15,924 nucleotides of DNA from Acidimicrobiales bacterium (GTDB lineage Bacteria > Actinomycetota > Acidimicrobiia > Acidimicrobiales > UBA8190). The first letter of the stretch is position 1; the number at the start of each line of letters is the position of its first letter. The position numbers and the translations under genes were made by a program. The stretch is taken from positions 1 through 15,924 of the forward strand of contig JASHZK010000189.1 of NCBI GenBank assembly GCA_030042575.1. Reading direction: 5' to 3'. Positions 6,993 through 15,600 of the stretch are shown here, piece by piece. The notes under the pieces are model-generated. The model did not search any database and was not told the origin of the DNA. It saw only the letters and a program-made list of their open reading frames with translations.

Positions 6993-8498
6993 CTAAGAGG
7001 CGATTCCAGCCAGGAACGGCTCCAGGTAGTTGAAGAAATAGTTGTTGGGATAGGCACCCGCTGGATCGTTGTGAGCGTATGTCACTGGTTCGTTCACAAC
7101 TCCCGGATCGCTCGACGAGGTTCCCGAAGCATTTATGAGAGTGAGGTTCCCGGAGGGGATGCCCGACTGCGTGGCCAAGTCCTGGGCGGCTTCAAGAACG
7201 CTCGGACCACCGAGACTGGTGCAGAAGGCATAGATCTTGAGGCTTGTCGGCAGATCGTCACCCATCGTGGCGTCGACGTTCAGGACACTCTGTGCCGAAT
7301 TGGCGATCCCGTTCCCGACCGCACCGGTGTCATCGGTCAATCGCTGTGGGAAGTACCACTCGCTGCCGTTGGCGTCGCTAACACCGTCACCGACGAACAT
7401 CTTCGCAAAGCGGCTGATCGGGGTGAGTGCGCCGGTCCCATTCCATCCGTATGGAGGCTTTCCTTTGGTGTCGATGCCCTTACCGAGATGAGCCTGGGCG
7501 GCGGCCAACGCGGCCGGCGACGTCGCCACGTTGAGGGCGTACCCGAACTGGGCGACGTTGGTCACCCTCACCGAGGGCTTGAGATCCTTGGGCAGGTACA
7601 GGAACTCCTGGCCCAACGACGCGGCATTCGGATCGTACAAGGCGGTGGCCGCACCCGTGGCGACGAACAGCCCCGCATCCGGGGCCGCGATCCCCCCGAA
7701 TGCCAGCCATGGCGAAGCCTTGGAGGCATCGAGATCGTCTAGTTCAGTCGTGGCTGTGGAGGCGCTCACCGGCGAGCCGCTGCCGCCGTCGATGTACACC
7801 AGACCCGACAGACCATCAGCTCCAGGGGTTCCACTGAAGTCCCAGGTTGCGTAGGCCGTAACGATCGACCCGCCCAGGGAGTGCCCGCCGAGCACGACGT
7901 CGCCACCGAGCTTTTCCGCGGCCAGGATGACTTTGCGCAGGTCGTGCACCGCCACGCTCATACCCCAGTTCTTGGCGAACTCGACCGTGGAGTTTACGAC
8001 GGGCTTATAGTGATTGGTGACTTTCTTGTTCGTGAGGTAGCCAAGGTAATAGTCGAAGAGCTGCGTGGCACTGACCTTGTTTTCTTTGTAGAGGTTCAGC
8101 TCGGACTGGTCTTCGAGCAACGTCTCGCGGCGTTGGACCGCCCATACCTGCCAACCCGGCTCCTTGGCGACGATCCACTTGGCAAGAGGGACGAAGTACG
8201 CCGCCGCCGCCGAGGTACCCGGCTCGAGCACCAGCACGTTCTTCGCCGTCTTCGACCCCACCTTGATGACACCGACCTTGTCGTATTTCGTCGGTGTACA
8301 CGGGTCGGGCGGGCAGGGGACGTCGTAGCCGTTCATCCATGTCACGCCGAGCGACAGCGGCTGTGGCTTTTCGCCGTAGGCCCGTCCGAGCGGCACGTTG
8401 GAAGCGGCCAGGACGAAGACCGCCAAGCAGCTGAGGCCGACCGCTACCCGCAGTGACCGCTGATGCGCACTGAGCAACCGAGTTGCACGGGCCGTCAT
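6993..8498 (-). CDS. Secreted alpha/beta-fold hydrolase
   Basis: The protein has 501 residues from ATG 8498, which has AAGGGG 6 bases upstream. The frame stays open further upstream, but that stretch has poor coding character and contains the promoter. A signal peptide covers about residues 1-41 (hydrophobic core 17-32). The nucleophile elbow is GGHSLGGS, with Ser207 as nucleophile. Asp237 (YIDGG) and His476 (TYAHNDP) are candidate acid and base, but these two are guesses from position. The large segment between strand and histidine suggests a lid domain. Similar secreted proteins are esterases or lipases; the substrate cannot be read from the sequence. It has its own promoter and a 58-base leader, and no partner gene is evident. 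Confidence 0.85.
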   Translation of the reverse strand: MTARATRLLSAHQRSLRVAVGLSCLAVFVLAASNVPLGRAYGEKPQPLSLGVTWMNGYDVPCPPDPCTPTKYDKVGVIKVGSKTAKNVLVLEPGTSAAAAYFVPLAKWIVAKEPGWQVWAVQRRETLLEDQSELNLYKENKVSATQLFDYYLGYLTNKKVTNHYKPVVNSTVEFAKNWGMSVAVHDLRKVILAAEKLGGDVVLGGHSLGGSIVTAYATWDFSGTPGADGLSGLVYIDGGSGSPVSASTATTELDDLDASKASPWLAFGGIAAPDAGLFVATGAATALYDPNAASLGQEFLYLPKDLKPSVRVTNVAQFGYALNVATSPAALAAAQAHLGKGIDTKGKPPYGWNGTGALTPISRFAKMFVGDGVSDANGSEWYFPQRLTDDTGAVGNGIANSAQSVLNVDATMGDDLPTSLKIYAFCTSLGGPSVLEAAQDLATQSGIPSGNLTLINASGTSSSDPGVVNEPVTYAHNDPAGAYPNNYFFNYLEPFLAGIAS

Positions 8499-8929
8499 GA
8501 TTGTCCCCTTGGGTGCCCTCAAACCAGATCGAGAGCACAGGCTCTGAGAGCGAGCAACTGCGAGGATACGCCCGGAGTCCTTTTCGGTCAACGCCGACCA
8601 AAGGGCACGCGAGTCACGCGAGATCGCGGGAACCGAACTTGTAGGCCTGAGACTTGAAGAACGCGACATCCCGGACCCGTCCTCATTTTTGAGGATTGTG
8701 GTCGGCACAGGGACCCCGGGACGCCTGACCCGCCCGTCCATCCGGAACGGCTGGCTCACCAACAACTGCTTACGTTCCACTGAATGAGGACGAGAAGGAA
8801 CGGACAGAGGTGGTACGCCTACCGCGTTGCCCTGTCGCAGAACGGACCGAATGTTCCTCGACTGGGCGAGAAGCGCAGGGTCCGGCCCTCGACTCTCCGA
8901 CTAGTGGTCGTGGCGCGGGCGGCCCGGAC
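8499..8929. other. Intergenic region upstream of the alpha/beta hydrolase
   Basis: This 431-base gap holds the hydrolase promoter and leader at its left end. A small inverted repeat, TCCTCA-TTTT-TGAGGA, lies at 8680-8695. A plus-strand frame of about 50 codons from ATG 8784 into the epimerase gene has no family resemblance and is not called. Nothing else stands out. Confidence 0.5.
8563..8591 (-). promoter_or_regulatory. Sigma70-type promoter of the alpha/beta hydrolase
   Basis: On the minus strand TTGACC (8591-8586) and TATCCT (8568-8563) are separated by exactly 17 bases, an excellent housekeeping-type promoter. The expected start point near 8556 leaves a leader of about 58 bases before the ATG. 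That leader contains AGAGC-ACAG-GCTCT-G-AGAGC (plus strand 8532-8551), which could form alternative small hairpins. Confidence 0.7.
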
Positions 8930-9811
8930 TCACCTTCGGTAGCTCCCGTAGCGGAATTCCTCCACGAGTGATGGGCGAGCGGGTCGCCATCCGAGCTCCG
9001 AACGGGCTCTGGTTGCCGACGTTCCTTGATCGAGCAGGAGCACTTCGGCGAAGTAACCGCCCAGGCGGCCCCGCGCCTCCTCCTCGGACCCCGGTACCGC
9101 CCCGGAAGCGCCGACCGCCTCAGCGGCAGCCTCGGTGAGGTCAGCCACCGTCGAACTGAGGCCGTTGCCGATCACGTAGTAGCCGTGGGCAGTCTCCTGC
9201 TCCAGGGCTCGACGAAAGAAATCCGCCAGGTCGGCCACGTGCACGGTCGACCAGTGCTGACGACCGTCCCCGAGCATGACCAGGTTCCCTCCATCGTCTC
9301 TCGGGGAACCGAGCAGCAGACCCGGGATGCCCCCGGCACCGTCCCCGTAGGCGGTGCTCGATACCGGGATGACCGCCCGGAGGCCCACTGTATTGAGCAG
9401 TCGCTCTTCGATTGGTCTCTTCCATGCCACCATCGGCGGCGGGTCGAGGGGCGAGTCCTCGGTGATCGAAAGGTTGTTGCCGTAGACCCAGAGTCCGCTG
9501 ATGTGGACGTGCGCTTTACCGGTGCCGGAGAAGGCTTCGATCACAGCGTCCGCCATGGCTGCATCGAGGTCCGCGCTCGTAGCGTCACCCGGACTGGCGG
9601 TGTGCACCGATCCGTCTACCTGGCGTAGCAGGTTCACGACCATCGCCCGGTCGTAGAGGTAGACTACGGCGGCCTTCGCCCCCTGCCCTGCCACATTGAT
9701 CGCCTGAGAGTCCCCGGGGACGAGGGCGATCACTTCGTGGTCATGGCCCACCAGTTCGCTAAGCACGTGTGACCCGACAAATCCCGTCGCACCAGTGACT
9801 GCCACCTTCAC
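8930..9811 (-). CDS. NAD-dependent epimerase/dehydratase-family protein (extended/atypical SDR)
   Basis: The protein has 293 residues from GTG 9811, with the strong ribosome-binding site GGGAGGAG 7 bases upstream. A Rossmann nucleotide-binding start, TGATGFVG, occupies residues 6-13. Other SDR-like elements are HISGLWVYG (102-111), where S105 and Y110 are possible active-site residues, K131 in AWKRP, HWSTVHVADLADFF (186-199), and the C-terminal SELGWRP (271-277) typical of NAD-dependent epimerases/dehydratases. The usual YxxxK spacing is not preserved (Y110, K131), which suggests an atypical member that may be a reductase or a non-catalytic NAD(P)-binding protein. It lies 54 bases downstream of the YceI-family gene on the same strand and is probably transcribed with it from the MarR-controlled promoter. 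The substrate is unknown. Confidence 0.85.
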   Translation of the reverse strand: MKVAVTGATGFVGSHVLSELVGHDHEVIALVPGDSQAINVAGQGAKAAVVYLYDRAMVVNLLRQVDGSVHTASPGDATSADLDAAMADAVIEAFSGTGKAHVHISGLWVYGNNLSITEDSPLDPPPMVAWKRPIEERLLNTVGLRAVIPVSSTAYGDGAGGIPGLLLGSPRDDGGNLVMLGDGRQHWSTVHVADLADFFRRALEQETAHGYYVIGNGLSSTVADLTEAAAEAVGASGAVPGSEEEARGRLGGYFAEVLLLDQGTSATRARSELGWRPARPSLVEEFRYGSYRR

Positions 9812-9865
9812 GACTCAACTCCTCCCTGCGATGGCGGTACCACCGTCACGCGAGATCTCGGTGAA

Positions 9866-10447
9866 CTACGCCGCCGAACGAAGAACAGCCTCGATCTCCA
9901 GGTTGAGCCCGATCTTGTCGCTCAAGACCATGGCGTTGTCAGCCCCGGGGATAGGGCCGTTGTAACTCACTCCGAAGTCCTGGCGGTTGATCTCAGTCTT
10001 GGCGCTGAACCCGACACGGGTTCCCCCTTGCAAATCAGGCCCGATGCCGTTGAACTCGAGGTCCAGGGTCACGGGCTTGGTCACGCCGCGAATGGTGAGC
10101 TCGCCGTCCAGGTCGTAGCCGTCGCCCTGCGGACGCAGAGCAGTGGAGCGAAAGCTCAGCGTGGGGTGGTTCTCCGCGTCGAGAAAATCCGCCGATCGGA
10201 CATGGGCATCGCGCTGCTCCTGATTCGTGTCGACCGAGGCTGCCTCGATTGTTGCTTGGACCGATGAGTCGACGGGGTTCTCGGCTGTGATGATCGTGCC
10301 CCGGAAGGCGTTGAACCGACCCCGAACCTTGCTCACCACCATGTGGCGGACGACAAAGGACACTTCGGAGTGGATGGCGTCGATGTCCCACGTACCTGCG
10401 ACATAGCCCGGAATCGACTGAGGCGGAGAAGTCTGGGTCATTGCCAT
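9866..10447 (-). CDS. YceI-family lipocalin-like protein
   Basis: This 193-residue protein starts at ATG 10447, with AGGAG 6 bases upstream. It has the whole YceI pattern: WDIDAIHSEVSFVVRH (20-35), the RGRF turn (42-45), RDAHVRSADFLDAENHPTLS (79-98), LTIRGVTKPVTLD (117-129) and INRQDFGVSYN (153-163). The family forms a beta-barrel that holds a long isoprenoid or similar lipid (polyisoprenoid-binding proteins). There is no signal peptide, so this one is predicted to be cytoplasmic, as is common for actinobacterial members. It is the first gene of a likely two-gene unit with the epimerase-like protein, and is divergent from a MarR regulator whose likely sites cover its promoter. Family assignment is firm; the ligand is unknown. 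Confidence 0.95.
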   Translation of the reverse strand: MAMTQTSPPQSIPGYVAGTWDIDAIHSEVSFVVRHMVVSKVRGRFNAFRGTIITAENPVDSSVQATIEAASVDTNQEQRDAHVRSADFLDAENHPTLSFRSTALRPQGDGYDLDGELTIRGVTKPVTLDLEFNGIGPDLQGGTRVGFSAKTEINRQDFGVSYNGPIPGADNAMVLSDKIGLNLEIEAVLRSAA

Positions 10448-10463
10448 TGTGAGCTCCTAGTGA

Positions 10464-10475
10464 TTGATCTTTCAA
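10464..10475. promoter_or_regulatory. Candidate MarR operator O1 (TTGA-N4-TCAA)
   Basis: TTGATCTTTCAA is an interrupted palindrome just downstream of the predicted yceI transcription start. Its context, TGATTGA-N4-TCAAC, is identical to the second site 40 bp away apart from the four central bases. An overlapping 11-base palindrome, TCAACTGTTGA, lies at 10472-10482. MarR proteins commonly bind such short symmetrical sites. Confidence 0.6.
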
Positions 10476-10487
10476 CTGTTGAGGCAC

Positions 10488-10515
10488 ATATTACCTGAGG
10501 TGATTGAAAAGTCAA
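10488..10515 (-). promoter_or_regulatory. Sigma70-type promoter of the yceI-epimerase unit
   Basis: On the minus strand TTGACT (10515-10510) and TAATAT (10493-10488) are separated by 16 bases, both close to consensus. Transcription should begin near 10481, leaving a leader of about 34 bases. The -35 box is covered by operator O2 and the start region is flanked by O1, which fits repression by the divergent MarR protein. Confidence 0.8.
10504..10515. promoter_or_regulatory. Candidate MarR operator O2 (TTGA-N4-TCAA)
   Basis: TTGAAAAGTCAA has the same outer half-sites as O1 at exactly 40-bp offset (about four helical turns). It overlaps the whole yceI -35 box and also lies near where a -35 box for marR would be expected, so one bound protein could control both directions. 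Confidence 0.6.
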
Positions 10516-10537
10516 CCACTTGGCAGAAAATCGCTGG

Positions 10538-10543
10538 TACGCT
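10538..10543 (+). promoter_or_regulatory. -10 element of a probably leaderless marR transcript
   Basis: TACGCT, preceded by TGG (extended -10 type), ends 6 bases before ATG 10550. This is the spacing of leaderless promoters in actinobacteria, where transcription starts at the A of the start codon. No Shine-Dalgarno sequence is seen before this ATG, which agrees. Confidence 0.55.
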
Positions 10544-10549
10544 GGCATT

Positions 10550-11083
10550 ATGGCAACCACACGCTGGCTCGACGAGGACGAGCAACGGACCTGGCGGCTG
10601 TTCATGCTGGCAACGAAACAGCTCTGGGCTCGGCTGGAGCGAGACATGGATCAAGGCACTGAAGTACCGAGCGCCTACTACGAGACGCTGGTGAGGCTGT
10701 CTGAGGCACCGGATCGCCGCCTGCGTCTGAGCGACCTTGCAGATCAGTCCCAGAGCTCACGGAGCCGCCTGTCACACTCGCTCTCCAGGCTCGAGGCTCT
10801 CGGTTGGATTCGACGTGAGGCCTGCGTCTCCGATCGTCGAGGCGCCTATGCAGTCCTGACCGACGAGGGATTCCGGGCGCTCGAAGCGGCGGCCCCGGTG
10901 CACGTCGAAAGTGTGCGAAGGCACCTCTTCGACGCGCTCGATGCAGACCAACTCCTCCAGTTGCGGACAATCAGTCACCGCCTCCTACAGAACCTGGGGG
11001 AGGCCGGGGAAACCGCCCGAGACATTCAAGAGCTGATGGGAGCCCTCGGCATTCCCCCATCGAATGGAGACCGGATCTCCTGA
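10550..11083 (+). CDS. MarR-family transcriptional regulator
   Basis: This 177-residue protein starts at ATG 10550. An in-frame TTG at 10520 would add ten residues but lies upstream of the likely -10 element. The winged helix-turn-helix spans about residues 57-108: LRLSDLADQSQSSRSRLSHS is the helix-turn-helix, LEALGWIRRE leads into the wing, and SDRRGAYAVLTDEG is the wing with the conserved D-R-R-G. Flanking helices (10-50 and 112-165) would form the dimer interface. MarR proteins usually repress their own gene and an adjacent divergent gene and let go when they bind a phenolic ligand or are oxidised. The divergent yceI gene and the twin sites between them fit this. No conserved cysteine pair is evident (one Cys, C92, near the wing), so the signal is unknown. 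Confidence 0.93.
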   Translation: MATTRWLDEDEQRTWRLFMLATKQLWARLERDMDQGTEVPSAYYETLVRLSEAPDRRLRLSDLADQSQSSRSRLSHSLSRLEALGWIRREACVSDRRGAYAVLTDEGFRALEAAAPVHVESVRRHLFDALDADQLLQLRTISHRLLQNLGEAGETARDIQELMGALGIPPSNGDRIS

Positions 11084-11116
11084 ACCACGACCCTACGCAC
11101 GCTTCGAGGAACGACC

Positions 11117-11170
11117 ATGAAACGACGCTCAGAGCGGAGAAACTCAACAGACGGCACCCGATCGGAATGA
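11117..11170 (+). other. Possible 17-codon leader frame before the oxidoreductase
   Basis: ATG 11117 has GAGGAA 5-6 bases upstream and opens a frame encoding MKRRSERRNSTDGTRSE, ending at TGA 11168-11170. The oxidoreductase GTG follows 4 bases later and has no good site of its own, so translational coupling is conceivable. The peptide is too short to test by composition. Confidence 0.25.
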
Positions 11171-11174
11171 ATTC

Positions 11175-12102
11175 GTGACAAGGCAATGGCTAGCAACCCG
11201 ATTCGGAGGTCCCGAGGTGCTCGAGCTGCGTACGGTGAACCTTGGCCCGCCAAGCGCCGGCGAAGTCAGCGTCGAGGTGCGGGCTGCGGGGATGAACCCG
11301 GTCGACTACAAGCACTTCCGCCTCGGGGGAGATCCAAGTGTCCTCCCACTCCCCGTCGGGGACGAGGTGTCCGGAGTCCTAACAGCAATTGGGCCTGACA
11401 CGCAGCTGGCGAACGGGGTTGAATCGGTTGGTGACCCCGTCATCGCATTCAGAATCAAGGGTGGATATTCGTCGGCCCTTACGGCGCCAGCGGAGGACGT
11501 GTTCGCCAAGCCGGAGAACCTCGAGTTCCCGGCCGCTGCCAATCTCCTGCTGGCGGGGACCACCGCGGCCGAGATGCTGCACGTGGCCGGCATACACGAC
11601 CGTGCTCCTTCACGGAGCGGCGGGAGCGGTGGGGGTCAGCGTCCTCCAGCAAGCACGGCTCCTGGGGGTCAGCGTGATTGGCACGGCCGACGCCAGGGAT
11701 TTCGACAAGGTCAGTCGCTACGGAGGGGTCCCCGTGCAATACGGGCCAGGGTTGGAGGACCGAATCCGGGACCTGGCGTCAGACGGAATCGTGGCAGCCT
11801 TGGACGCCGTGGGGACGACCGAAGCGATCGACGTTTCCGAAGCTCTGGTCGCTGATCGCAAGCGGATCGTCACGATCGCCGCACCAGAACGGGCTGAGTC
11901 CGACGGCATTCTCTGGATCATGGCTTCGATCCCCGCCAGTAACGAATTTCGGAACGCCCAACGCCACCGCCTGATCCGGCTCGCCGCTGAGGGGAAGCTC
12001 GAGGTGCCGATTGGCGCGACGTATCCCCTCGACCTGGCGCCCGAGGCGATGGCCGCCCTGATGGGGCACCATCCCTACGGCAAGCTCGCCCTCATCCCCT
12101 GA
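11175..12102 (+). pseudogene. Zinc-independent quinone oxidoreductase-like MDR protein, frameshifted
   Basis: Two frames together make one protein of about 310 residues, the usual size. The first (GTG 11175 to about 11600, 142 residues) carries the N-terminal GroES-like domain of medium-chain dehydrogenases (RAAGMNPVDYKHF, VGDEVSGVL, LLLAGTTAAEML). The second resumes at about 11602 with VLLHGAAGAVGVSVLQQA, the NADPH-binding start, and runs to the family-typical end HPYGKLALIP. Zinc ligands are absent, as in the quinone oxidoreductase branch. Compared with the expected GDT before VLLHG, about eight bases seem missing at 11598-11602, which explains the shift. It is either a real inactivation or a sequence error. 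It lies 91 bases after marR on the same strand and would be a natural target of that regulator. Confidence 0.85.
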
Positions 12103-12153
12103 GGGATTCGAGAGATCGTCCTTGTCGGCCGACACCGAAGCCCTTGGGGAGCG

Positions 12154-12396
12154 GCTCGTCTCGATCAACGCCACCGTAACTTCGATCTCCGCCTCGCCCC
12201 CGTAGAAAGGCGCGAGCTCGAAGCAAGTCCCTCCACACCCCACCGGCGACTCGAAGTATTCGTAATTCCAACGAGGACGAGGAACGGCCTAGCGACTCCT
12301 GCTCGAACGCGGTTCCACGAGCGCCTCAACAATGTCTTGTGAGATTCCTCTACGCAGCTGGTACCGATGCGGTAGGCAAGCGCGCGTCCTCGCCAC
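12154..12396 (-). pseudogene. Broken unidentified reading frame
   Basis: The minus-strand frame from about 12396 reads through RYQLRRGISQDIVEALVEPR, meets an in-frame TAG at 12291-12289, and continues WNYEYFESPVGCGGTCFELA then PFYGGEAEIEVTVALIETS. The amino-acid mix and G/C-rich third positions look coding on both sides of the stop. There is no convincing start site, and the frame would run on into the oxidoreductase gene. I do not recognise the family; a short DUF4258-like protein is a guess. It is probably the remains of a small gene disrupted at both ends. Confidence 0.3.
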
Positions 12397-12607
12397 AGCT
12401 TTAGCGGGACCTGGACGCCCATGATCGGACCCGGGATGATTTCGTTGCTAAAATTTTCGTGAGAGTGTCGGGGTGATCATCAGCTCGAAGATATAGATGA
12501 ACAGCGTCATCGGGCGCGTCTTGCTGGGTGCGGGAGCCGACAATGGTAGCCCGGACAACTCAAAGGCTCTCGTCGGTGCGCGTCCATCCCGTCTCGCCGA
12601 GGGTGAG

Positions 12608-12613
12608 TAGGCT
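12608..12613 (+). promoter_or_regulatory. Candidate -10 element of the SNF2-SWIM unit
   Basis: TAGGCT, preceded by TGAG, ends 9 bases before GTG 12623, so the transcript would have almost no leader. No clear -35 box is seen. AAGG 5 bases before the GTG could serve as a weak ribosome-binding site. Confidence 0.35.
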
Positions 12614-12622
12614 AAGGCCGCC

Positions 12623-15600
12623 GTGAAGACCGTCGAAGCCGACTTCGTCGCCTGGGCGGGTTCCGGCTACGAGAGCAACGGCGAAGACGAGGACGGCGAT
12701 CCGTTCTACGCGCCACCGATCGACCTCGTCTTCCTGCCGGGCGACCCGCCCCGCTACGGGACGTTCGTCGCCTACCTGACACCTGGGACACCGGACCCAC
12801 CGGTCGCCCGCCAGCGCGGACCGTCGACGGCAGCCTTCGGCGACCGGGAGATGCTGTCTCTCCCGCTTTTCCCCGGCCAGGCACCCTTCGGCGGATCCGT
12901 GGAATTAGTCCTCGCCGCCGGCAACTCGGTGCGGCGCAGAGACGTACCCGCCCACGACGTCCCGGTGCCGAAGGCGCTGGAATGGTTGGCCCAGCTCCAT
13001 CCGGCCTGGTCGGTCCGACCGAGCGTGGCGGCCTGGAGCGACGCGGTAGTGGCAGGACTCGGGATCCTGGCCCGGGGACGACTGTACCCGTCGGTCACCC
13101 CAGAGGGATGGGACGCCTGGCGGGCCGGGCCCTTCGATCCCGGCGACACGCTCCTGCTCAAAGCACTCGCTGCCAGCCTGCCTCCCTCCGCCCACTGCGT
13201 ACCATCCGGGGACAGCTCGCCGATCAGGATGATGTCACCGACGTACGCCGTGCACGCCGTTTGGGACGCCATGGCGGACTCGCTGGTGCGCACTGGAGCA
13301 GCACCGGCCGTGGCTGGCAGCGATCTGTTCACCACGACAGAAGCACGCGAGGTGCAGTTCCTCGCCGGATGGCTGGCTGACTCCGGACGTCTTCCCGAAG
13401 GAGGCGCCAAGGTCGGATTGCGCGTGGTACTCGACGAAGGCGTCGACCGCTCCGACAACGAAACGGCGACCACCCACATGGATGACGGAGCGGAGATCGA
13501 GATTGAGGAAGAGGACACAGGCCCGATCGCCGTCGTCCAGATGACCTCGCTGCAGGACCCCAGTCTGGTGGTCGACGCTGCCGAGTTGTTCTCAATGCCG
13601 CCCGCCGTCCTGGCGCGACTCGATCCCGATGCAGAGACGAACTTGCTGCTCGCGCTGCGCCGTGGATCGCGAGCGTGGGAACCGCTCGGAGCGCTGCTGA
13701 CCGAACGGATCCCTTCTGCCCTTGCCTTGACCGACGAGGAGGTCGAGGACCTGCTGGGTCAAGGCGGCGAAGCCCTGCGCTCGGCGGGGATAGAAGTCCT
13801 GTGGCCGTCCTCGCTCCTCTTCGAGGGGCTCGCCCTGCAGGCAACCGTCCAGTCACCCCCGGAGGTCGAAGGTGACGGGACGTTCTCCATCCATGACATG
13901 GTGAAGTTCGACTGGCGCCTGACCCTCGGCGGAGAGTTACTCGACGCCGACGAGGTCGAGCAGCTGGCCGAGGCCAAGCGGTCGATCGTGCGCCTGCGCG
14001 GCCGCTGGGTCCGCCTCGATCCGGAGCTGCTCGAGCGTGCTCGACGAAGGCGGGACCGGGCCATGACGGCCATGGAGGCACTGGCTGCCGTGATGGCCGG
14101 CGAGATCACCGTTGAGACCGAAAGGACAAAGGTGATCGCCGAAGGGGCGATCGCCGCGTTCGCACAACAACTGAAGGCAGTGGGCGACCTCGGTACAGAG
14201 TCGCTCGGGCCACCGCCCGGCTTGGCCGGCCAGCTGCGCCCCTACCAGGAGCGCGGGGTGGCCTGGTTGTACCAGATGTGCGAACTCGGACTGGGAGCCT
14301 GCCTGGCAGACGACATGGGGCTGGGAAAGACGATCCAGGTGATCGGCTTGCACCTACATCGCCTCGCCGCCGCCGGCCTCGACGGGCAAGCCAAAGAGGG
14401 GACGCGCCGCCGCAAAACTAAGACGCACGTTGTCAGCAGCAAGGGCGCCGCATCGGCCGGTGCCGCGGCGCTCATCGTCTGCCCCACCTCCCTGTTGGGC
14501 AATTGGGCCCACGAGCTGGCCCGCTTCGCGCCGGGAGTGCCGGTACGGCGTTTCCACGGGCCCGAACGAACCCTGGAGGACCTGGGCGCCGGGGAGGTGG
14601 TGATCACCACCTACGGAGTGGCGCGTCGCGACCGTGACCTGCTGGCCGAGGCCAGCTTCTCGCTGGTGGTCGCTGACGAGGCCCAGCACGCCAAGAACCC
14701 GCTGTCGGACACAGCTCGGGCGTTGCGCTCCATCGGCGGACGGCACCGGGTGGCGCTCACCGGAACACCGGTGGAGAACCGACTCAGCGAGCTGTGGTCG
14801 ATCCTCGACTGGACGACGCCCGGCCTGCTCGGTCCACTCGAGCGGTTCCGCCGGACGATCGCCCTGCCGGTCGAGAAACGTCACGACCCCGAGGCCACCG
14901 AGCGTCTCACCCGCACGGTCCGACCATTCCTCCTCCGGCGGAGGAAAACCGACCCAGCCATCGCCCCGGACCTGCCGCCCCGGACGGTCACCGATCTCCC
15001 CGTGGCGCTCACGCCGGAGCAGGTGACGCTCTACGAGGCCGAAGTGCGCGAGGCGCTGGAGACGATCAAAAGGAAGTCGGGCATCGAGCGCCAGGGCCTC
15101 GTGTTCCGCATGATGACCGTGCTGAAGCAGATCTGCAACCACCCGGCGCAGTACCTCCACCAGAGCGGACCGATCGCCGGGCGGTCGGGAAAGCTAGCGG
15201 CTCTCGAGGAGCTCCTCGGAGTCATCCTCGACGAAGGGGATTCGGTGCTGGTCTTCTCCCAGTATGTCGAGCTCTGCGCCCTCCTCGAGGATCGGCTCGC
15301 CGAGCTGGGCATCGGCACCGCCTTCCTCCACGGCTCGGTGCCGGTGCGCCGGCGCGAGGAAATGGTCGCCGCCTTCCAGGCCGGACGAGTCCCCGTGTTC
15401 CTGCTGTCACTCAAGGCTGGCGGCGTCGGGCTCAACCTGACCCGCGCCACCCACGTCGTCCACTACGACCGCTGGTGGAACCCGGCAGTGGAGGATCAGG
15501 CCACCGACCGGGCTCACCGCATCGGCCAGGATCGACCCGTACAGGTGCACCGCCTCGTCACTGAGGGCACTCTCGAGGACCGCATCGCCGAACTGCTCGA

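Larger units (their letters stand above)
12103..12622. other. Intergenic region with coding-like debris before the SNF2 gene
   Basis: These 520 bases hold no intact gene. The left half contains a broken minus-strand frame (see the separate entry). Further right, a minus-strand 20-codon frame from ATG 12510 to TAG 12448 encodes a hydrophobic peptide beginning MTLFIYIFELMI, too short to judge. An AT-rich patch with AAAATTTT lies at about 12450-12457. The right end carries the SNF2 promoter candidate. Confidence 0.45.

Noticed and set aside
8499..8780. An N-terminal extension of the alpha/beta hydrolase by 94 codons.
   Set aside because: The extension has no coding character and covers the -35/-10 promoter. 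ATG 8498 has a good ribosome-binding site and a signal peptide directly after it.
14354..15160. A 268-codon minus-strand frame inside the SNF2 gene.
   Set aside because: It lies wholly opposite helicase motifs I to III, and its composition is that of a complement-strand artefact.
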